Shown in pieces: positions 1 through 9,733 of a DNA stretch of 55,111 bases. Every line of letters begins with the position of its first letter. Positions within the stretch are counted from its first letter, which is position 1. The notes below the pieces were generated by a model. That model was not told the origin of the DNA. It searched no databases and worked only from the letters and a program-made list of their open reading frames with translations. Origin of the DNA: an uncultured Alphaproteobacteria bacterium (GTDB taxonomy: Bacteria; Pseudomonadota; Alphaproteobacteria; Thalassobaculales; Thalassobaculaceae). The DNA lies in contig CACOPQ010000012.1 of NCBI GenBank assembly GCA_902629125.1, positions 1 through 55,111 of the forward strand. The letters run 5' to 3'. The translations under genes and the position numbers were made by a program.

Positions 1-332
1 TCAGCGGCTTGGCACAGTTGAACTGATAAACAGGTATCCAGCACGTCTGACGATGTCATGCCTTGATGAACAAATCTTGCTTCTGGTCCAACATATTCTG
101 CGAGGTTAGTCAAAAACGCTATTACGTCGTGTTTTACCTCTGCCTCAATCTCATCGATCCTCTCTACATCGAACTTCCCGCGCTCCCAAACACGCTTTGC
201 TGCAGCTTCTGGGATTGTTCCAAGGTTAGCTTGCGCGTCACAGGCGTGAGCCTCTATTTCAAACCATATGCGAAATTTGTTTTCTGGTTCCCAAATTCTC
301 GTCATTTCTGGCCGGGAGTAGCGCGGTATCAT
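1..332 (-). CDS. purB: adenylosuccinate lyase, N-terminal part (runs off left edge)
   Basis: Purine biosynthesis enzyme that releases fumarate from SAICAR and from adenylosuccinate. Only the first 110 codons lie in the window. Reading the minus strand from an ATG at 332 gives MIPRYSRPEM, then FEIEAHACDAQ, KHDVIAFL and the family signature HQGMTSSDVLDTC, which carries an active-site His and the Ser-Ser pair. This is the classic short-N-terminus bacterial PurB. The start is supported by an AAGGAT ribosome site about 8 bases upstream. The gene is divergent from the aminotransferase that follows, with about 260 bases between them in which I see no gene. The family is certain; completeness beyond the edge cannot be judged. 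Confidence 0.93.
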   Translation of the reverse strand, partial: MIPRYSRPEMTRIWEPENKFRIWFEIEAHACDAQANLGTIPEAAAKRVWERGKFDVERIDEIEAEVKHDVIAFLTNLAEYVGPEARFVHQGMTSSDVLDTCLSVQLCQAA

Positions 333-591
333 TTTTCAATATCCTTATAACCATCTGTTCAGGTTGGCTTTAAAATTTTGCAAGTAGCTTCTTTTATTTT
401 CGTGTTTCACTATTCGTTTACAATAAGAGCAACCAGACTGGAAGTAGGCACGACCGTTTTAATGCTTAGTTTCCCAAAGTTCTTCCTAGAAATCTACTTG
501 GCATTAACGCTTTTTTTTTAATTATAAAGTTGTATGCTACCAAAATCACAAAAAACTTGTTCCAGAAGTGATTTACATTTGGGAGTGCACC

Positions 592-1896
592 GTGGTTACA
601 GTTTTAGCAAATGCAGACCTAGAACATTCATATGCAGAGGCAGAGGAAGATTTCAGGGCACGCAATCCTAAAAGTGCAACTTTGTATGAGAAAGCGTGCG
701 ATGTGATGCCAGGTGGCAATACACGGAGCGTTCTTCATTACGCGCCATATCCATTGACGTTTGCCAGGGGCGAGGGTGCATATCTTCATGATGCAGATGG
801 CCATAAGCTAGTTGATTTTCTGGGAGAATATACTGCTGGAATCTATGGTCATAATAGTCCGATTATTCAGGGAGCTATAGAAACCGCTGTAAGAGACGGA
901 ATAGTTCTTGGAGGACCAAATTTAATGGAAGCTCGTCTGGCCAGAGAGTTGGTTGGACGGTTCCCAGCTTTAGAACTAATTCGCTTTACAAACTCTGGAA
1001 CGGAAGCAAATCTTATGGCAATTGGTGCCGCAAGAGCGTTTACTGGTCGCTCAAAAGTCATTGCGATGCAGGGTGGGTATCACGGCGGGGTCCTCTATTT
1101 TGGGGCTCCTTCGCCCATAAATGCGCCATTTGACATTGTCTTGGTTCCGTATAATAACGTGGAAGCGGCTGCGGAAATTATTCGCCGCGAAGCATCGGAT
1201 CTAGCATGTGTGATTGTGGAGCCAATGATGGGATCCAGTGGCTGCATCCCCGCGTCAAAAGAGTTTTTAGAATGTCTTAGACAGTGTACCAGTGACGTTG
1301 GAAGCCTTTTAATCTTCGATGAAGTTATGACATCCAGACTTGCACCCGGCGGACGGCATGGTGAACTAAATATCAAGCCGGACTTGATCACGTTAGGAAA
1401 ATATTTGGGTGGTGGCGTATCATTTGGTGGATTTGGTGGACGTTCAGATGTAATGGAGGGTTTTAATCCAAGATCCAAGAATGCTTGGCGCCACGCTGGG
1501 ACATTCAATAATAATATTATGACCATGACAGCCGGACTCGCTGGTTTAACTCAGCTTTTCACACCTGAAGCTTGTATTGAACTAAATAAAAAAGGGGATG
1601 ATTTTAGAGCTCGTCTTAATAATACTATTCGGGAACGAAGTCTCCCTATACAAGTTACCGGGCTTGGGTCGATGAACAATGTTCATTTTACCGATGTCCC
1701 GATGGAGCGACCGCACACAGACCCTGTCTCTAGCAGAAAAGGCGACTTAATGCATTTAGACATGTTAAAATTGGGTGTCTATCATGCGAGAAGGGGAATG
1801 ATGAATTTGTCTCTCCCTATAACTGACGCAGATATAGACTTTGCAGTTTCAGCCTTTGAAGAATTTCTAGATAGCAGACGGGCAATACTTAAATAA
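592..1896 (+). CDS. class III PLP-dependent aminotransferase (glutamate-1-semialdehyde aminomutase-like)
   Basis: Fold-type I PLP enzyme of the class III aminotransferase/HemL-like group, 434 aa. Visible motifs are FTNSGTEANLMAIGAARAF (PLP phosphate region), GGYHGG, the aspartate motif IFDEVMTSR, and the Schiff-base lysine in TLGKYLGGG at about residue 270. The usual DEVMTGFR is altered to DEVMTSRL, so a catabolic aminotransferase or aminomutase is more likely than the tetrapyrrole enzyme HemL, which normally stands elsewhere. Two GTG starts are possible, 568 and 592. I chose 592 because GGAG sits six bases upstream, whereas 568 has no clear ribosome site. It converges on an RraA-type aldolase gene, which suggests a shared small-molecule catabolic role. 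The substrate is unknown. Confidence 0.9.
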   Translation: MVTVLANADLEHSYAEAEEDFRARNPKSATLYEKACDVMPGGNTRSVLHYAPYPLTFARGEGAYLHDADGHKLVDFLGEYTAGIYGHNSPIIQGAIETAVRDGIVLGGPNLMEARLARELVGRFPALELIRFTNSGTEANLMAIGAARAFTGRSKVIAMQGGYHGGVLYFGAPSPINAPFDIVLVPYNNVEAAAEIIRREASDLACVIVEPMMGSSGCIPASKEFLECLRQCTSDVGSLLIFDEVMTSRLAPGGRHGELNIKPDLITLGKYLGGGVSFGGFGGRSDVMEGFNPRSKNAWRHAGTFNNNIMTMTAGLAGLTQLFTPEACIELNKKGDDFRARLNNTIRERSLPIQVTGLGSMNNVHFTDVPMERPHTDPVSSRKGDLMHLDMLKLGVYHARRGMMNLSLPITDADIDFAVSAFEEFLDSRRAILK

Positions 1897-1934
1897 AAAA
1901 TGTTAACGATAACGTATACGAGGTGTTTTTTTAG

Positions 1935-2609
1935 TTAAGGCATTATACAGCCGCGAGCTTTAAGCGTCTTGTCTACCCATGAGCGATCCCACTCACCGGC
2001 TTCAATCTTTTCCATATCCACCACCTCAGCAGCCTGCTTTTCATTAGTTTTTTTGAGAATGCTCTCTACATCTTCAAAAGGTATAGACAGAACGCCGTCC
2101 CAGTCACCTATAACTAAATCACCAGGTTCTATAACCATTCCGTCAATTGCCACGGAGACATTTATTTCTCCAGGACCGTCCTTATAAGGGCCGCGGTGGC
2201 TAACGCCAGCAGCGAAAACTGGCAAATTGACGTCCAAGAACGCCTCCACATCCCTAACGGCGCCATCGAGCACAAAACCGCCGACGCTTCGTTTCATTGC
2301 GTGTGCAAGCATGAGTTCGCCCATCAAAGAGTTTGTAAGGTCGCCTCCGGCATCGCAAACGATAATATCTCCAGGCTCTGCCATATCAATCGCCTTATGT
2401 AACATAAGATTATCACCGGGTCGCGACTTCACTGTTAACGCAGGACCTGCCATCTGACCTGATTTGTGCATGGGACGTAATCTCGATCCACCAGCGGTGA
2501 GACGCCACATGCTGTCACTTACATTTGCGACGGGGAGGGTAAGAAACTCTTTTGCTATGTCTGGAGCAACCTTTTTTTTTCGTTCTAAAATTCTAAACCC
2601 TATTGTCAT
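1935..2609 (-). CDS. RraA family protein (HMG/CHA aldolase-like)
   Basis: Member of the RraA / 4-hydroxy-4-methyl-2-oxoglutarate aldolase family, 224 aa. Proteins of this fold either cleave 4-carboxy-4-hydroxy acids or decarboxylate oxaloacetate in a metal-dependent way; true RNase E inhibitors are shorter. Seen here are VANVSDSMWRL near the N-terminus, the GDIIVCDAGGD segment, GGFVLDGAVRDVE with the substrate-binding Arg and metal-site Asp, and GDLVIGDWDGVLSIP. The frame is open upstream to 2660, but ATG 2609 has GGAG at seven bases and gives the usual family N-terminus, so I use it. It is divergent from an MFS transporter and convergent with an aminotransferase, consistent with a catabolic aldolase. 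The substrate cannot be assigned. Confidence 0.9.
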   Translation of the reverse strand: MTIGFRILERKKKVAPDIAKEFLTLPVANVSDSMWRLTAGGSRLRPMHKSGQMAGPALTVKSRPGDNLMLHKAIDMAEPGDIIVCDAGGDLTNSLMGELMLAHAMKRSVGGFVLDGAVRDVEAFLDVNLPVFAAGVSHRGPYKDGPGEINVSVAIDGMVIEPGDLVIGDWDGVLSIPFEDVESILKKTNEKQAAEVVDMEKIEAGEWDRSWVDKTLKARGCIMP

Positions 2610-2859
2610 AAGAAAACTCCATACTTTTATATCGAGAATTAACGTTTCTTTACTAATCACTCGGGTTAGAGATCTGTACTCATTTTTTTAACACTAACAT
2701 AGAATACGCTCTTGCCAGCTTTTTATTTCCGAGTGTGTATTGCTACAGAATCAAAGGTATATTAGATTGCGATTGATTTCCGCAACTAATAGTTAGCTCG
2801 CATCTAAGTAGTTTGTTGGGGTTGATAGAACAACAAAATTAGTTGAGGAAAAAAAGTAG

Positions 2860-4095
2860 ATGAATTCCTATCAGAAAGAGAGCATCGAGATCCCATACGG
2901 CTGGGTCGTCATCTTTTGCTCTCTTATTCTCAACACGATAGGCCTCGGGGCCCCAAACATACTTTTTGTATCGTTAAAACCAATTGCTGCTGATCTTGAC
3001 ACGGTTCGTTGGGTGCCTTCATTTGCATACTCTCTAATGATGTTGGGGGCTGGTGTTGGCGGTATCTTGATGGGTCTTTGGATGGATCGAAAAGGGATAT
3101 GGCAACCAGCACTATTTGGTTCCCTGATGATCGCATTTGGTGCTTTTATGGTGAGTTTTACGGAAGGCCGTTGGACTTTATGGGTTGCTAATGGTCTCCT
3201 CATTGGTTTACTCGGCAAGTCGGCAATGATTGCTCCTCTTGTTGCAAATGGGATGAAGTGGTTTGATCGCCGTCGTGGATTGGCGGTAGCCATTATTGCT
3301 TCGGGGCAGGGCCTTGCAGGTGTTGTATGGCCCCCGCTATTTCAATATTCAAATGACTTATTTGGCTGGCGGCAAACATATCTATATTTTGCGATTTTTG
3401 CATTGTGCGTCATGTTGCCACTAGTTTGGCTTATAAGAAAACGCCCTCCAGTGCAAAAAAATCAAATTGAAACAAAGTCAACAAAGTTGATCGATGAGAC
3501 ATCACAGGGTATTTCTCCGTGGACATTGCAAATCTTGCTATGGTTTGCGGTGCTTTGCTGTTGTTCTGCAATGGCAATGCCCGTTGTACATTTGGTCAGT
3601 TACGGTACAGACCTCGGACATTCGGCTGCTCATGCAGCTCGGTTGATGTCTGTGCTTATGGGAGTTGCCTTTTTTAGCCGAATTGCTTTCGGCATGTTGT
3701 CAGATAGAATTGGGCCAGTGGTTACGTTGTTGATCGGTTCGGCCAGTCAAGCAACTATGTTGCTTGTATTCGCAGCAGTCGACACACTGTTAAGTTTATA
3801 TATAGCTGCAGCTCTTTTTGGTTTAGGGTTTGCCGGCATTATGCCCTGCTATCCGCTAATAATACGACTGTGGTTCCCGGTTAGCCAAGTTGGATGGCGC
3901 GTCGCTGCGCAATATTCAGTGGCTGGCATTGGTATGGCGATTGGTGGGTCAATGGCGGGTCACATATTTGATGTGACCGGTACTTATAAATTTGCCTTTA
4001 TTGGTGGTTTTGCATTCAATGTTATCCATCTTATAATTGTAAGTAGCCTCTTTATTAGGTTCCGAAAAAATAGAACCAATTTGCAAACAGCTTGA
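2860..4095 (+). CDS. MFS transporter, oxalate/formate- or monocarboxylate-type
   Basis: Inner-membrane permease of the major facilitator superfamily, 411 aa, with about twelve hydrophobic helices in two halves separated by a basic/polar loop near residues 190-215. The opening IPYGWVVIFCSLILNTIG resembles the monocarboxylate and oxalate/formate branch of the superfamily, and the loop 2-3 motif appears as GLWMDRKGIW. ATG 2860 is preceded by GAGG. The next gene, 56 bases downstream on the same strand, is a sarcosine/dimethylglycine dehydrogenase-like flavoprotein, so the transporter may import that enzyme's substrate or a related small acid. That link is inference from position only. Confidence 0.88.
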   Translation: MNSYQKESIEIPYGWVVIFCSLILNTIGLGAPNILFVSLKPIAADLDTVRWVPSFAYSLMMLGAGVGGILMGLWMDRKGIWQPALFGSLMIAFGAFMVSFTEGRWTLWVANGLLIGLLGKSAMIAPLVANGMKWFDRRRGLAVAIIASGQGLAGVVWPPLFQYSNDLFGWRQTYLYFAIFALCVMLPLVWLIRKRPPVQKNQIETKSTKLIDETSQGISPWTLQILLWFAVLCCCSAMAMPVVHLVSYGTDLGHSAAHAARLMSVLMGVAFFSRIAFGMLSDRIGPVVTLLIGSASQATMLLVFAAVDTLLSLYIAAALFGLGFAGIMPCYPLIIRLWFPVSQVGWRVAAQYSVAGIGMAIGGSMAGHIFDVTGTYKFAFIGGFAFNVIHLIIVSSLFIRFRKNRTNLQTA

Positions 4096-4151
4096 ACCCT
4101 ATCCTGTCTGAGGCGGTGTAGGGATAACAAATTGTAATTTATAGGAAAAAA

Positions 4152-6623
4152 ATGGATCATCTGCCCAAACAAACAAAAGTTGTCATCATCGGAGGAGGGG
4201 TAATAGGATGCTCTGTTGCCTACCACCTTAGCAAGTTGGGGTGGCAGGATATTGTTCTGTTAGAGCGAAAACAGCTTACGAGCGGAACGACTTGGCACGC
4301 TGCTGGTCTAATCGGCCAACTTCGCGCTACCCTTAATATGACCAAGTTAGCAATGTATTCGACTGAGCTTTACAATAATTTGGAAAGTGAAACGGGAATT
4401 GCGACGGGTTATAAAAGAAATGGTTCCTTATCCCTAGCTTTGACAGAGGAGCGTTTTGAGGAACTTCGTCGCGGCGGATCGATGGCAAGAAACTTTGGGC
4501 TTGAAACCGAGATACTTTCCAAAAATGAGATGAAAAATCGCTACCCAATGTTATTTGTCGACGATGCTGTAGGTGGCATTTTTCTTCCAAGTGATGGGCA
4601 AGCCGATCCTTCAAATATCGCTTTGGCGTTGGCTAAAGGTGCCCGTTTGAATGGGGTATCTTTTTTTGAGAATACAAAGGTAACGAATATAAATATCAAG
4701 AATGGAAGGGTGACGGGTGTTGAAACACCTCAAGGAAAAATCAAATCAGAATATGTTGTAAATTGCGCTGGTATGTGGGGCCGCGAAGTGGGTCAAATGG
4801 CCGGGGTTGATATTCCGCTACACGCTAATGAGCATTTTTACGCAGTAACCGAGCCAATAGAAGGATTACAGAGCGATTTACCCGTTTTAAGAATTCCCGA
4901 CGAGTGCACGTATTACAAAGAGGACGCAGGGAAACTCTTGATAGGCGCCTTTGAGCCAATTGCAAAGCCATGGGGTCATAATGGCATACCCGATGAATTC
5001 TGCTTCGATCAGTTGCCAGATGATCTTGAACACTTCGAACCAATTCTAAATAACGCGGTTAAACGCCTTCCCATATTAGAGACATCAGGGATACAGTTAT
5101 TTTTCAACGGACCAGAAAGCTTCACTCCAGACAATAGATATTTACTTGGTGAGGCACCTTATCTTAAGAATTTCTTCTTAGCATGCGGATTTAACTCAAT
5201 TGGTATTCAATCTGCAGGTGGAGCCGGCAAAGCTCTGTCCGAATGGATGGTAGCTGGCGAACCTCCCTTTGATCTTTGGGATGTAGATATCAGAAGGATG
5301 CATCCCTTCCAGAACAATAAAACTTACCTCTTTGAAAGAGCTAAAGAGACCCTAGGCTTACTCTATGCAGATCACTTCCCATTCCGTCAATATGCTTCAG
5401 CTCGTGGCATTCGAAGAAGTGCAATTCATCAAAACCTATTAGAAAGGGGAGCATGTTTCGGAGAAGTTGCGGGTTGGGAGCGGGCAAATTGGTTTCTCCC
5501 CGAAGAGCTTGTTGGCGAGGGTAACACCCCAGAGTATAAATATTCTTGGGGAAGGCAAAATTGGTTTGATTTTGCGGCTCAAGAGCACCTTGCCGTGCGA
5601 CAAAAAGCAGGTTTTTTTGACATGAGCTCGTTTGCAAAATTTCGTTTGGAGGGGAAAGATGCTCAAGCGGTTTTGCAACGAATAATGGCGAACGATGTGG
5701 ATGTAGAACCCGGCCGGGTCATTTATGGTCAGTGGCTAAATAATAGTGGTGGTATAGAGGCAGACCTGACGGTCACGCGACTTTCCGAAACGGTTTTTCT
5801 AATTGTAACATCTGCCGCCTCAGCCACTAGAGATTTAGTATGGTTAAAAAAGAACATACCGGAAGGTGCCCACTGTGTTGCCACAGATGTTACCGGCAGT
5901 GAAGCTGTGTTCTCCATCATGGGGCCTTTAGCTCGGGATATTATGCAAAAAATAAGTACTGCCGATTTCTCAAATACAAAGTTCCCTTTTGGCACAGCAA
6001 GGGAAATTGAGGTTGGCATGGCTTTGGCTAGAGCGCACAGAATTAGTTACGTAGGCGAACTAGGTTGGGAATTATATATCCCAACTGAAATGGCAGCTTA
6101 TATATTCGAAAAAATTATAGGCCTGAATGTTTCTGTGAGGCCTAAACTGTGTGGTATGCATGTATTGGATTCTTGCCGTTTAGAAAAAGCTTTTAGGCAC
6201 TTTGGCCACGATATTACAGACGAGGATCACGTTTTGGAGGCTGGATTGGGATTTGCCGTCAAAATAGATAAAGCTCAGAGCAAATTTGGAGAATTTTTGG
6301 GTAGATCGGCAGTTTTAAGGAAAAAAGAACAGGGGCTAAACCAAAAACTTGTTCAGTTTGTATTAAATGACCCAGAACCCTTAGTCTACCATAACGAGCC
6401 GTTATATAGAGATGGGAAACCTGTTGGTAGGGTTACATCTGGAAATTACGGTCATTTTTTGAAAAGTTCGGTTGCCCTTGGTTATATTCCTATTGAACCT
6501 GGTGAAACGGACGGGGAACTTCTTAGCTCGCGATATGAAGTCGAGATAGCGGGTGAGAAATACGTAGCGCAAGCTAGCCTAAAGCCAGCCTATGACCCAT
6601 CCGGAAAGAATATGAGGCAATAA
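4152..6623 (+). CDS. FAD-dependent dimethylglycine/sarcosine dehydrogenase-like protein with GcvT domain
   Basis: Flavoprotein of the dimethylglycine dehydrogenase/sarcosine oxidase type, 823 aa, matching the 800-860 aa family length. These enzymes oxidatively demethylate N-methyl amino acids and pass the one-carbon unit to tetrahydrofolate. Domains in order: DAO-type FAD fold with VVIIGGGVIGCS at residues 10-21, and TSGTTWHAAGLIGQL with His49 at the position that carries covalent FAD in the family; a middle FAO_M domain (about 370-425); a GcvT folate domain (about 430-700) with YVGELGWELYIP; and the GcvT C-terminal barrel with GRVTSGNYG. It follows an MFS gene on the same strand and meets a UxaA-type gene tail to tail. 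The exact N-methylated substrate is unknown. Confidence 0.93.
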   Translation: MDHLPKQTKVVIIGGGVIGCSVAYHLSKLGWQDIVLLERKQLTSGTTWHAAGLIGQLRATLNMTKLAMYSTELYNNLESETGIATGYKRNGSLSLALTEERFEELRRGGSMARNFGLETEILSKNEMKNRYPMLFVDDAVGGIFLPSDGQADPSNIALALAKGARLNGVSFFENTKVTNINIKNGRVTGVETPQGKIKSEYVVNCAGMWGREVGQMAGVDIPLHANEHFYAVTEPIEGLQSDLPVLRIPDECTYYKEDAGKLLIGAFEPIAKPWGHNGIPDEFCFDQLPDDLEHFEPILNNAVKRLPILETSGIQLFFNGPESFTPDNRYLLGEAPYLKNFFLACGFNSIGIQSAGGAGKALSEWMVAGEPPFDLWDVDIRRMHPFQNNKTYLFERAKETLGLLYADHFPFRQYASARGIRRSAIHQNLLERGACFGEVAGWERANWFLPEELVGEGNTPEYKYSWGRQNWFDFAAQEHLAVRQKAGFFDMSSFAKFRLEGKDAQAVLQRIMANDVDVEPGRVIYGQWLNNSGGIEADLTVTRLSETVFLIVTSAASATRDLVWLKKNIPEGAHCVATDVTGSEAVFSIMGPLARDIMQKISTADFSNTKFPFGTAREIEVGMALARAHRISYVGELGWELYIPTEMAAYIFEKIIGLNVSVRPKLCGMHVLDSCRLEKAFRHFGHDITDEDHVLEAGLGFAVKIDKAQSKFGEFLGRSAVLRKKEQGLNQKLVQFVLNDPEPLVYHNEPLYRDGKPVGRVTSGNYGHFLKSSVALGYIPIEPGETDGELLSSRYEVEIAGEKYVAQASLKPAYDPSGKNMRQ

Positions 6624-6640
6624 CGTAGAATAAAACTTAA

Positions 6641-8188
6641 TTAGCCTGTAATCCCAATATTCCAGGGAATAAACTCGTGTCTACCTAAATTGAGTTTTTC
6701 ACTCTTAGTTTTCTCGCCAGAGGCGATTTTGAGAAAATAATCAAAAATTCGCTGTCCCATGCCTTCCATGTCGACATCGCCATCAAGAATTGCTCCACAG
6801 TTAATATCCATGTCTTCTTCGAGACGCTCAAACATTGCGGTATTGGTGGCTAATTTAATCGAAGGACTGGGTTTGGCTCCAAAACACGAACCGCGTCCGG
6901 TGGTGAACGCGATCATATTAGCTCCACCAGCTATCTGGCCAGTTGCAGAGACAGGATCAAAACCCGGTGTATCCATAAAAACAAAGCCATCGGCTTCAAC
7001 ACGCTCGGCGTATTTGTAAACTTCCATTAATGGTCCAGTTCCTCCTTTCATCGAAGCGCCAAGCGACTTCTCTAGGATGTTAGCAAGACCCCCATGCTGG
7101 TTACCTGGGCTGACTGTACCATTTATTTGCACATCGCGTCCCAATGCATACTCATCTTTCCACCAACGTATTCTCTCAATGAGCCGTCTGCCCACATCTA
7201 TAGACGCGGCCCTGGCTGTAAGTGTGTGTTCTACACCATAGATTTCAGGTGTTTCTGATAGAATACCTGTTCCGCCATGTTTTGACAGGATATCGATAGC
7301 ATTTCCAAGTGAAGGGTTAGCCGTTATTGACGAAAAACTATCTGATCCGCCACATTGCAGGCCAACCATTATGTGGCTTGCGGGTACCGTCTCCCTTTTG
7401 GATTGATTCGCTATTTCAAGGAGTTCTTCAATTATGGAAATTCCTCTTGATATAGTTTGTCGTGTCCCCCCTGCTTCTTGCATTACAAGCGTGCGTAAGG
7501 TTTGCTCAGGTTGCAATTTCTGGGTTTCAAATAGCCCGCCAACCTGACATCTTTCACAACCTAATCCAACAACTAAACTGGCGGCTACATTTGGGTGCTT
7601 AATATATCCAGCCAGGGTTCTGTGAAGGAGATTCATAGGTTCTCCCGTCAGTTCCATTCCACATCCCGTGTTATGACTAAATGCCGCTACGCCGTTTACA
7701 TTAGGATATTGGGATAGTCGTTCTTCATTAAAATGATCTGCTATGGCGTGAACTACCGTGGCAGAACAGTTCACAGTTGACACTATTGAAATAAAATTTC
7801 TGGTTCCTGCGCGGCCATCAGCTCTCTTGTATCCTTGAAACGTTGCTCTGCTGTCTTCAGGGAATTTTTCAACTGGTTTATAATGCTTGGCGTAAGCGTA
7901 ATCACGATCAAATTCTCTGAATTCAATGTTATGATTATGAAGCATAGTTCCGGCTAGTATATCGGACTTCGCAAAACCAACAGTAACGTCATACTTTTTT
8001 ATGGGGTCACCTTGAGATATATCGCACATTGCTACTTTGTAGCCTGGCGGGACAATTTCTCGCGTTGTTATATTTGTGCCAAGTAGGTTTGTGCCTGCTT
8101 TTATCTCAACTAACGCTACAGCAACATTATCAGCGCTGTTTAGTTTTATTGCCGATCCAGTGATTTTTTTGTCATTTAAATCAAGCAT
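6641..8188 (-). CDS. UxaA family dehydratase (altronate/galactarate dehydratase-like)
   Basis: Hydro-lyase of the UxaA/GarD family, 515 aa, fusing an N-terminal SAF domain (about residues 1-90) to the dehydratase core. Altronate and galactarate dehydratases of this family remove water from sugar acids using iron. Seen are the linker FQGYKRADGRAGTRNFI, SHNTGCGMELTGEP, GLGCERCQVGGL, LQCGGSDSFS and TTGRGSCFGAKPSPSIKLAT. The frame is open upstream to 8308 and would overlap the next gene, but ATG 8188 has a strong GGGGGG-type ribosome site and gives the normal SAF start MLDLNDKK. It lies 73 bases downstream of an MFS gene on the same strand, a likely transporter and dehydratase pair. Sugar-acid specificity is not decidable here. 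Confidence 0.9.
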   Translation of the reverse strand: MLDLNDKKITGSAIKLNSADNVAVALVEIKAGTNLLGTNITTREIVPPGYKVAMCDISQGDPIKKYDVTVGFAKSDILAGTMLHNHNIEFREFDRDYAYAKHYKPVEKFPEDSRATFQGYKRADGRAGTRNFISIVSTVNCSATVVHAIADHFNEERLSQYPNVNGVAAFSHNTGCGMELTGEPMNLLHRTLAGYIKHPNVAASLVVGLGCERCQVGGLFETQKLQPEQTLRTLVMQEAGGTRQTISRGISIIEELLEIANQSKRETVPASHIMVGLQCGGSDSFSSITANPSLGNAIDILSKHGGTGILSETPEIYGVEHTLTARAASIDVGRRLIERIRWWKDEYALGRDVQINGTVSPGNQHGGLANILEKSLGASMKGGTGPLMEVYKYAERVEADGFVFMDTPGFDPVSATGQIAGGANMIAFTTGRGSCFGAKPSPSIKLATNTAMFERLEEDMDINCGAILDGDVDMEGMGQRIFDYFLKIASGEKTKSEKLNLGRHEFIPWNIGITG

Positions 8189-8261
8189 ATTTCCCCCCAG
8201 AATTACAGCTCTTCCGATTAGATCGTTTGCACACGTGCCCAAGTTGAAATTTAAACTATAA

Positions 8262-9455
8262 TCACATCCCTCGCTTATAAGACTCAGGGGCAAAGCGTGC
8301 GAAAGCAATACCTATTGAAAATAAAATGAATGTAGCAAGGAATAAAGCGGTATTTACTCCATGTATATCTACTATGACGCCCATGAGAATGGGTCCAATA
8401 ACATAACCTATATCACCCAGCATTCTAAATAGGCTCATAGCGGATGCGTTCATCCCTGGGGGAGCTGAGTCCGCGGCATACGCTGCCGGGGCAGACCCTC
8501 CAATACCAGATGCGATACCCCAAAGAGCATTCGCTGCTGCGAAAAAAAGAAACGTATCAGCAAAGGCAAAGAGTAAGAATGACGCGCCTGTTAAAAGTGT
8601 AAATGGAACGATAACTGCCTTTCGGCCCCAGCGATCGACTGCCATCCCTGCTGGATAGACAGCGCATAATCCCAACAAGCTGCCAATAGCCAACGCAACC
8701 CCAATCTCATCATAGGGCAGCTTTATTCGAAAGCTTCCAATAATCGGAATGATGTTGAAGAGACCACCTGTCCTTGTCAAAGCATGGGACAGAGAAACAC
8801 CACTAACAAGGACAAAGCCAATATTTTTCCAAAGCATTTTCAACTGAACTGCGAATGGGGGCAGCTTTGTTCCCGTGACGACTTTTGATTGTGCAAGGTG
8901 TCTTGTCTCGGGTACAGCAAATAATGCGAGGAGCCCCGCTACTAAGCTAGCGAAACCGCAAAACCAAAAGGGTGCTAAAAGGCCGTAGTGGTGTGCTAGT
9001 AGACCACCCGGAAGAGGTCCTATTCCCACCGCAAATATGAATGTGCCCTGGTAGATCGCAATTACTCGACCCCTTCGTGCTGGAGTCGTAATGTCCGCAA
9101 GAATTACGGTTCCAGTTGTAACAACCATTCCGGCCCCGGCTCCTGAGAGAAATCGTGCGATCAAAAATTCAGGGTAGGATTCGGCGTAGATGCTTAAAAA
9201 ATTCCCCAAGGCGGCCAGCAAGCCCCCTATAGCTAAAGCGGGTTTGCGTCCCCATTTATCTGACACCTGCCCAGAAGGTATCGCCAGAACAAATCGAGCT
9301 AGACCATAAATCGCAATTGCTCCACCTATCGCAGCACTGGATACACCAAAGGTCTCAGCATATAGAGGTAAAGATGGCACCATTACGCCGAAGCCTAATT
9401 GGTTTACAAATATTAAGATACACATCCAGATAAGTACCTGGCGCTCAAAAGTCAT
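8262..9455 (-). CDS. MFS transporter, DHA1-type
   Basis: Twelve-helix major facilitator permease of 397 aa. The motif A loop is present as GQVSDKWGRKPALA, and motif C-like RFLSGAGAGMVVTTG follows in helix 5, which places it near the DHA1 (TetA/multidrug) group. That group exports drugs or metabolites, but many members in catabolic loci act on sugar acids. ATG 9455 is my choice; a TTG two codons upstream (9461) is equally open, and neither has a good ribosome site. It precedes the UxaA-type dehydratase on the same strand and is divergent from a DHA2-type permease across a 278-base gap. Confidence 0.87.
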   Translation of the reverse strand: MTFERQVLIWMCILIFVNQLGFGVMVPSLPLYAETFGVSSAAIGGAIAIYGLARFVLAIPSGQVSDKWGRKPALAIGGLLAALGNFLSIYAESYPEFLIARFLSGAGAGMVVTTGTVILADITTPARRGRVIAIYQGTFIFAVGIGPLPGGLLAHHYGLLAPFWFCGFASLVAGLLALFAVPETRHLAQSKVVTGTKLPPFAVQLKMLWKNIGFVLVSGVSLSHALTRTGGLFNIIPIIGSFRIKLPYDEIGVALAIGSLLGLCAVYPAGMAVDRWGRKAVIVPFTLLTGASFLLFAFADTFLFFAAANALWGIASGIGGSAPAAYAADSAPPGMNASAMSLFRMLGDIGYVIGPILMGVIVDIHGVNTALFLATFILFSIGIAFARFAPESYKRGM

Positions 9456-9733
9456 GCTCAATTACAATCTGAAAAAACTTAATCTGAGGTGATGCCGATG
9501 GCTTTGTAGATTTAACATTAATGAACAAAAATAGTGTAGATTTATCAGATCGATAACAAAACGTCGATTTATAGTTTGCATCTAAAGAGTTTCTTGAACT
9601 AAACCGTCAAGGTGTAAAGTTAGTGAGATACATCGTGTAGTTGATCAAAAATAGTAAAACTCACTTTATTTTAGTGTGGTAAGTGCTCATTGGTTCTAGG
9701 TTTATTTTTTTGCAATGAAAAACAGTTTCTTAA
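9456..9733. promoter_or_regulatory. divergent intergenic region with a direct repeat
   Basis: Gap of 278 bases between two divergently read MFS genes, with no gene in it. The ten-base word TGTAGATTTA occurs twice in the same orientation, at 9505-9514 and 9535-9544, exactly 30 bases apart or about three helical turns. The word CAAAAATAGT also occurs twice, near 9526 and 9647. Such phasing would suit a dimeric or oligomeric regulator controlling both permeases, but the region is AT-rich and chance repeats are likely. No regulator gene is adjacent. Confidence 0.3.

Noticed and set aside
63..350. Plus-strand frame of 95 codons at the left edge
   Set aside because: It lies antisense to clear purB codons on the minus strand; the peptide has no family features.
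592..1896. Calling the class III enzyme HemL (glutamate-1-semialdehyde aminomutase)
   Set aside because: The DEVMTGFR motif is altered and the genomic setting is catabolic; HemL identity is not supported.
2196..2457. Two overlapping plus-strand frames of 68 and 76 codons
   Set aside because: Both are antisense to the RraA-type gene and give no plausible protein.
4096..4151. CCCTA...TAGGG inverted repeat after the first MFS gene, considered as a terminator
   Set aside because: Only five pairs with a long loop and no U-run; too weak to call.
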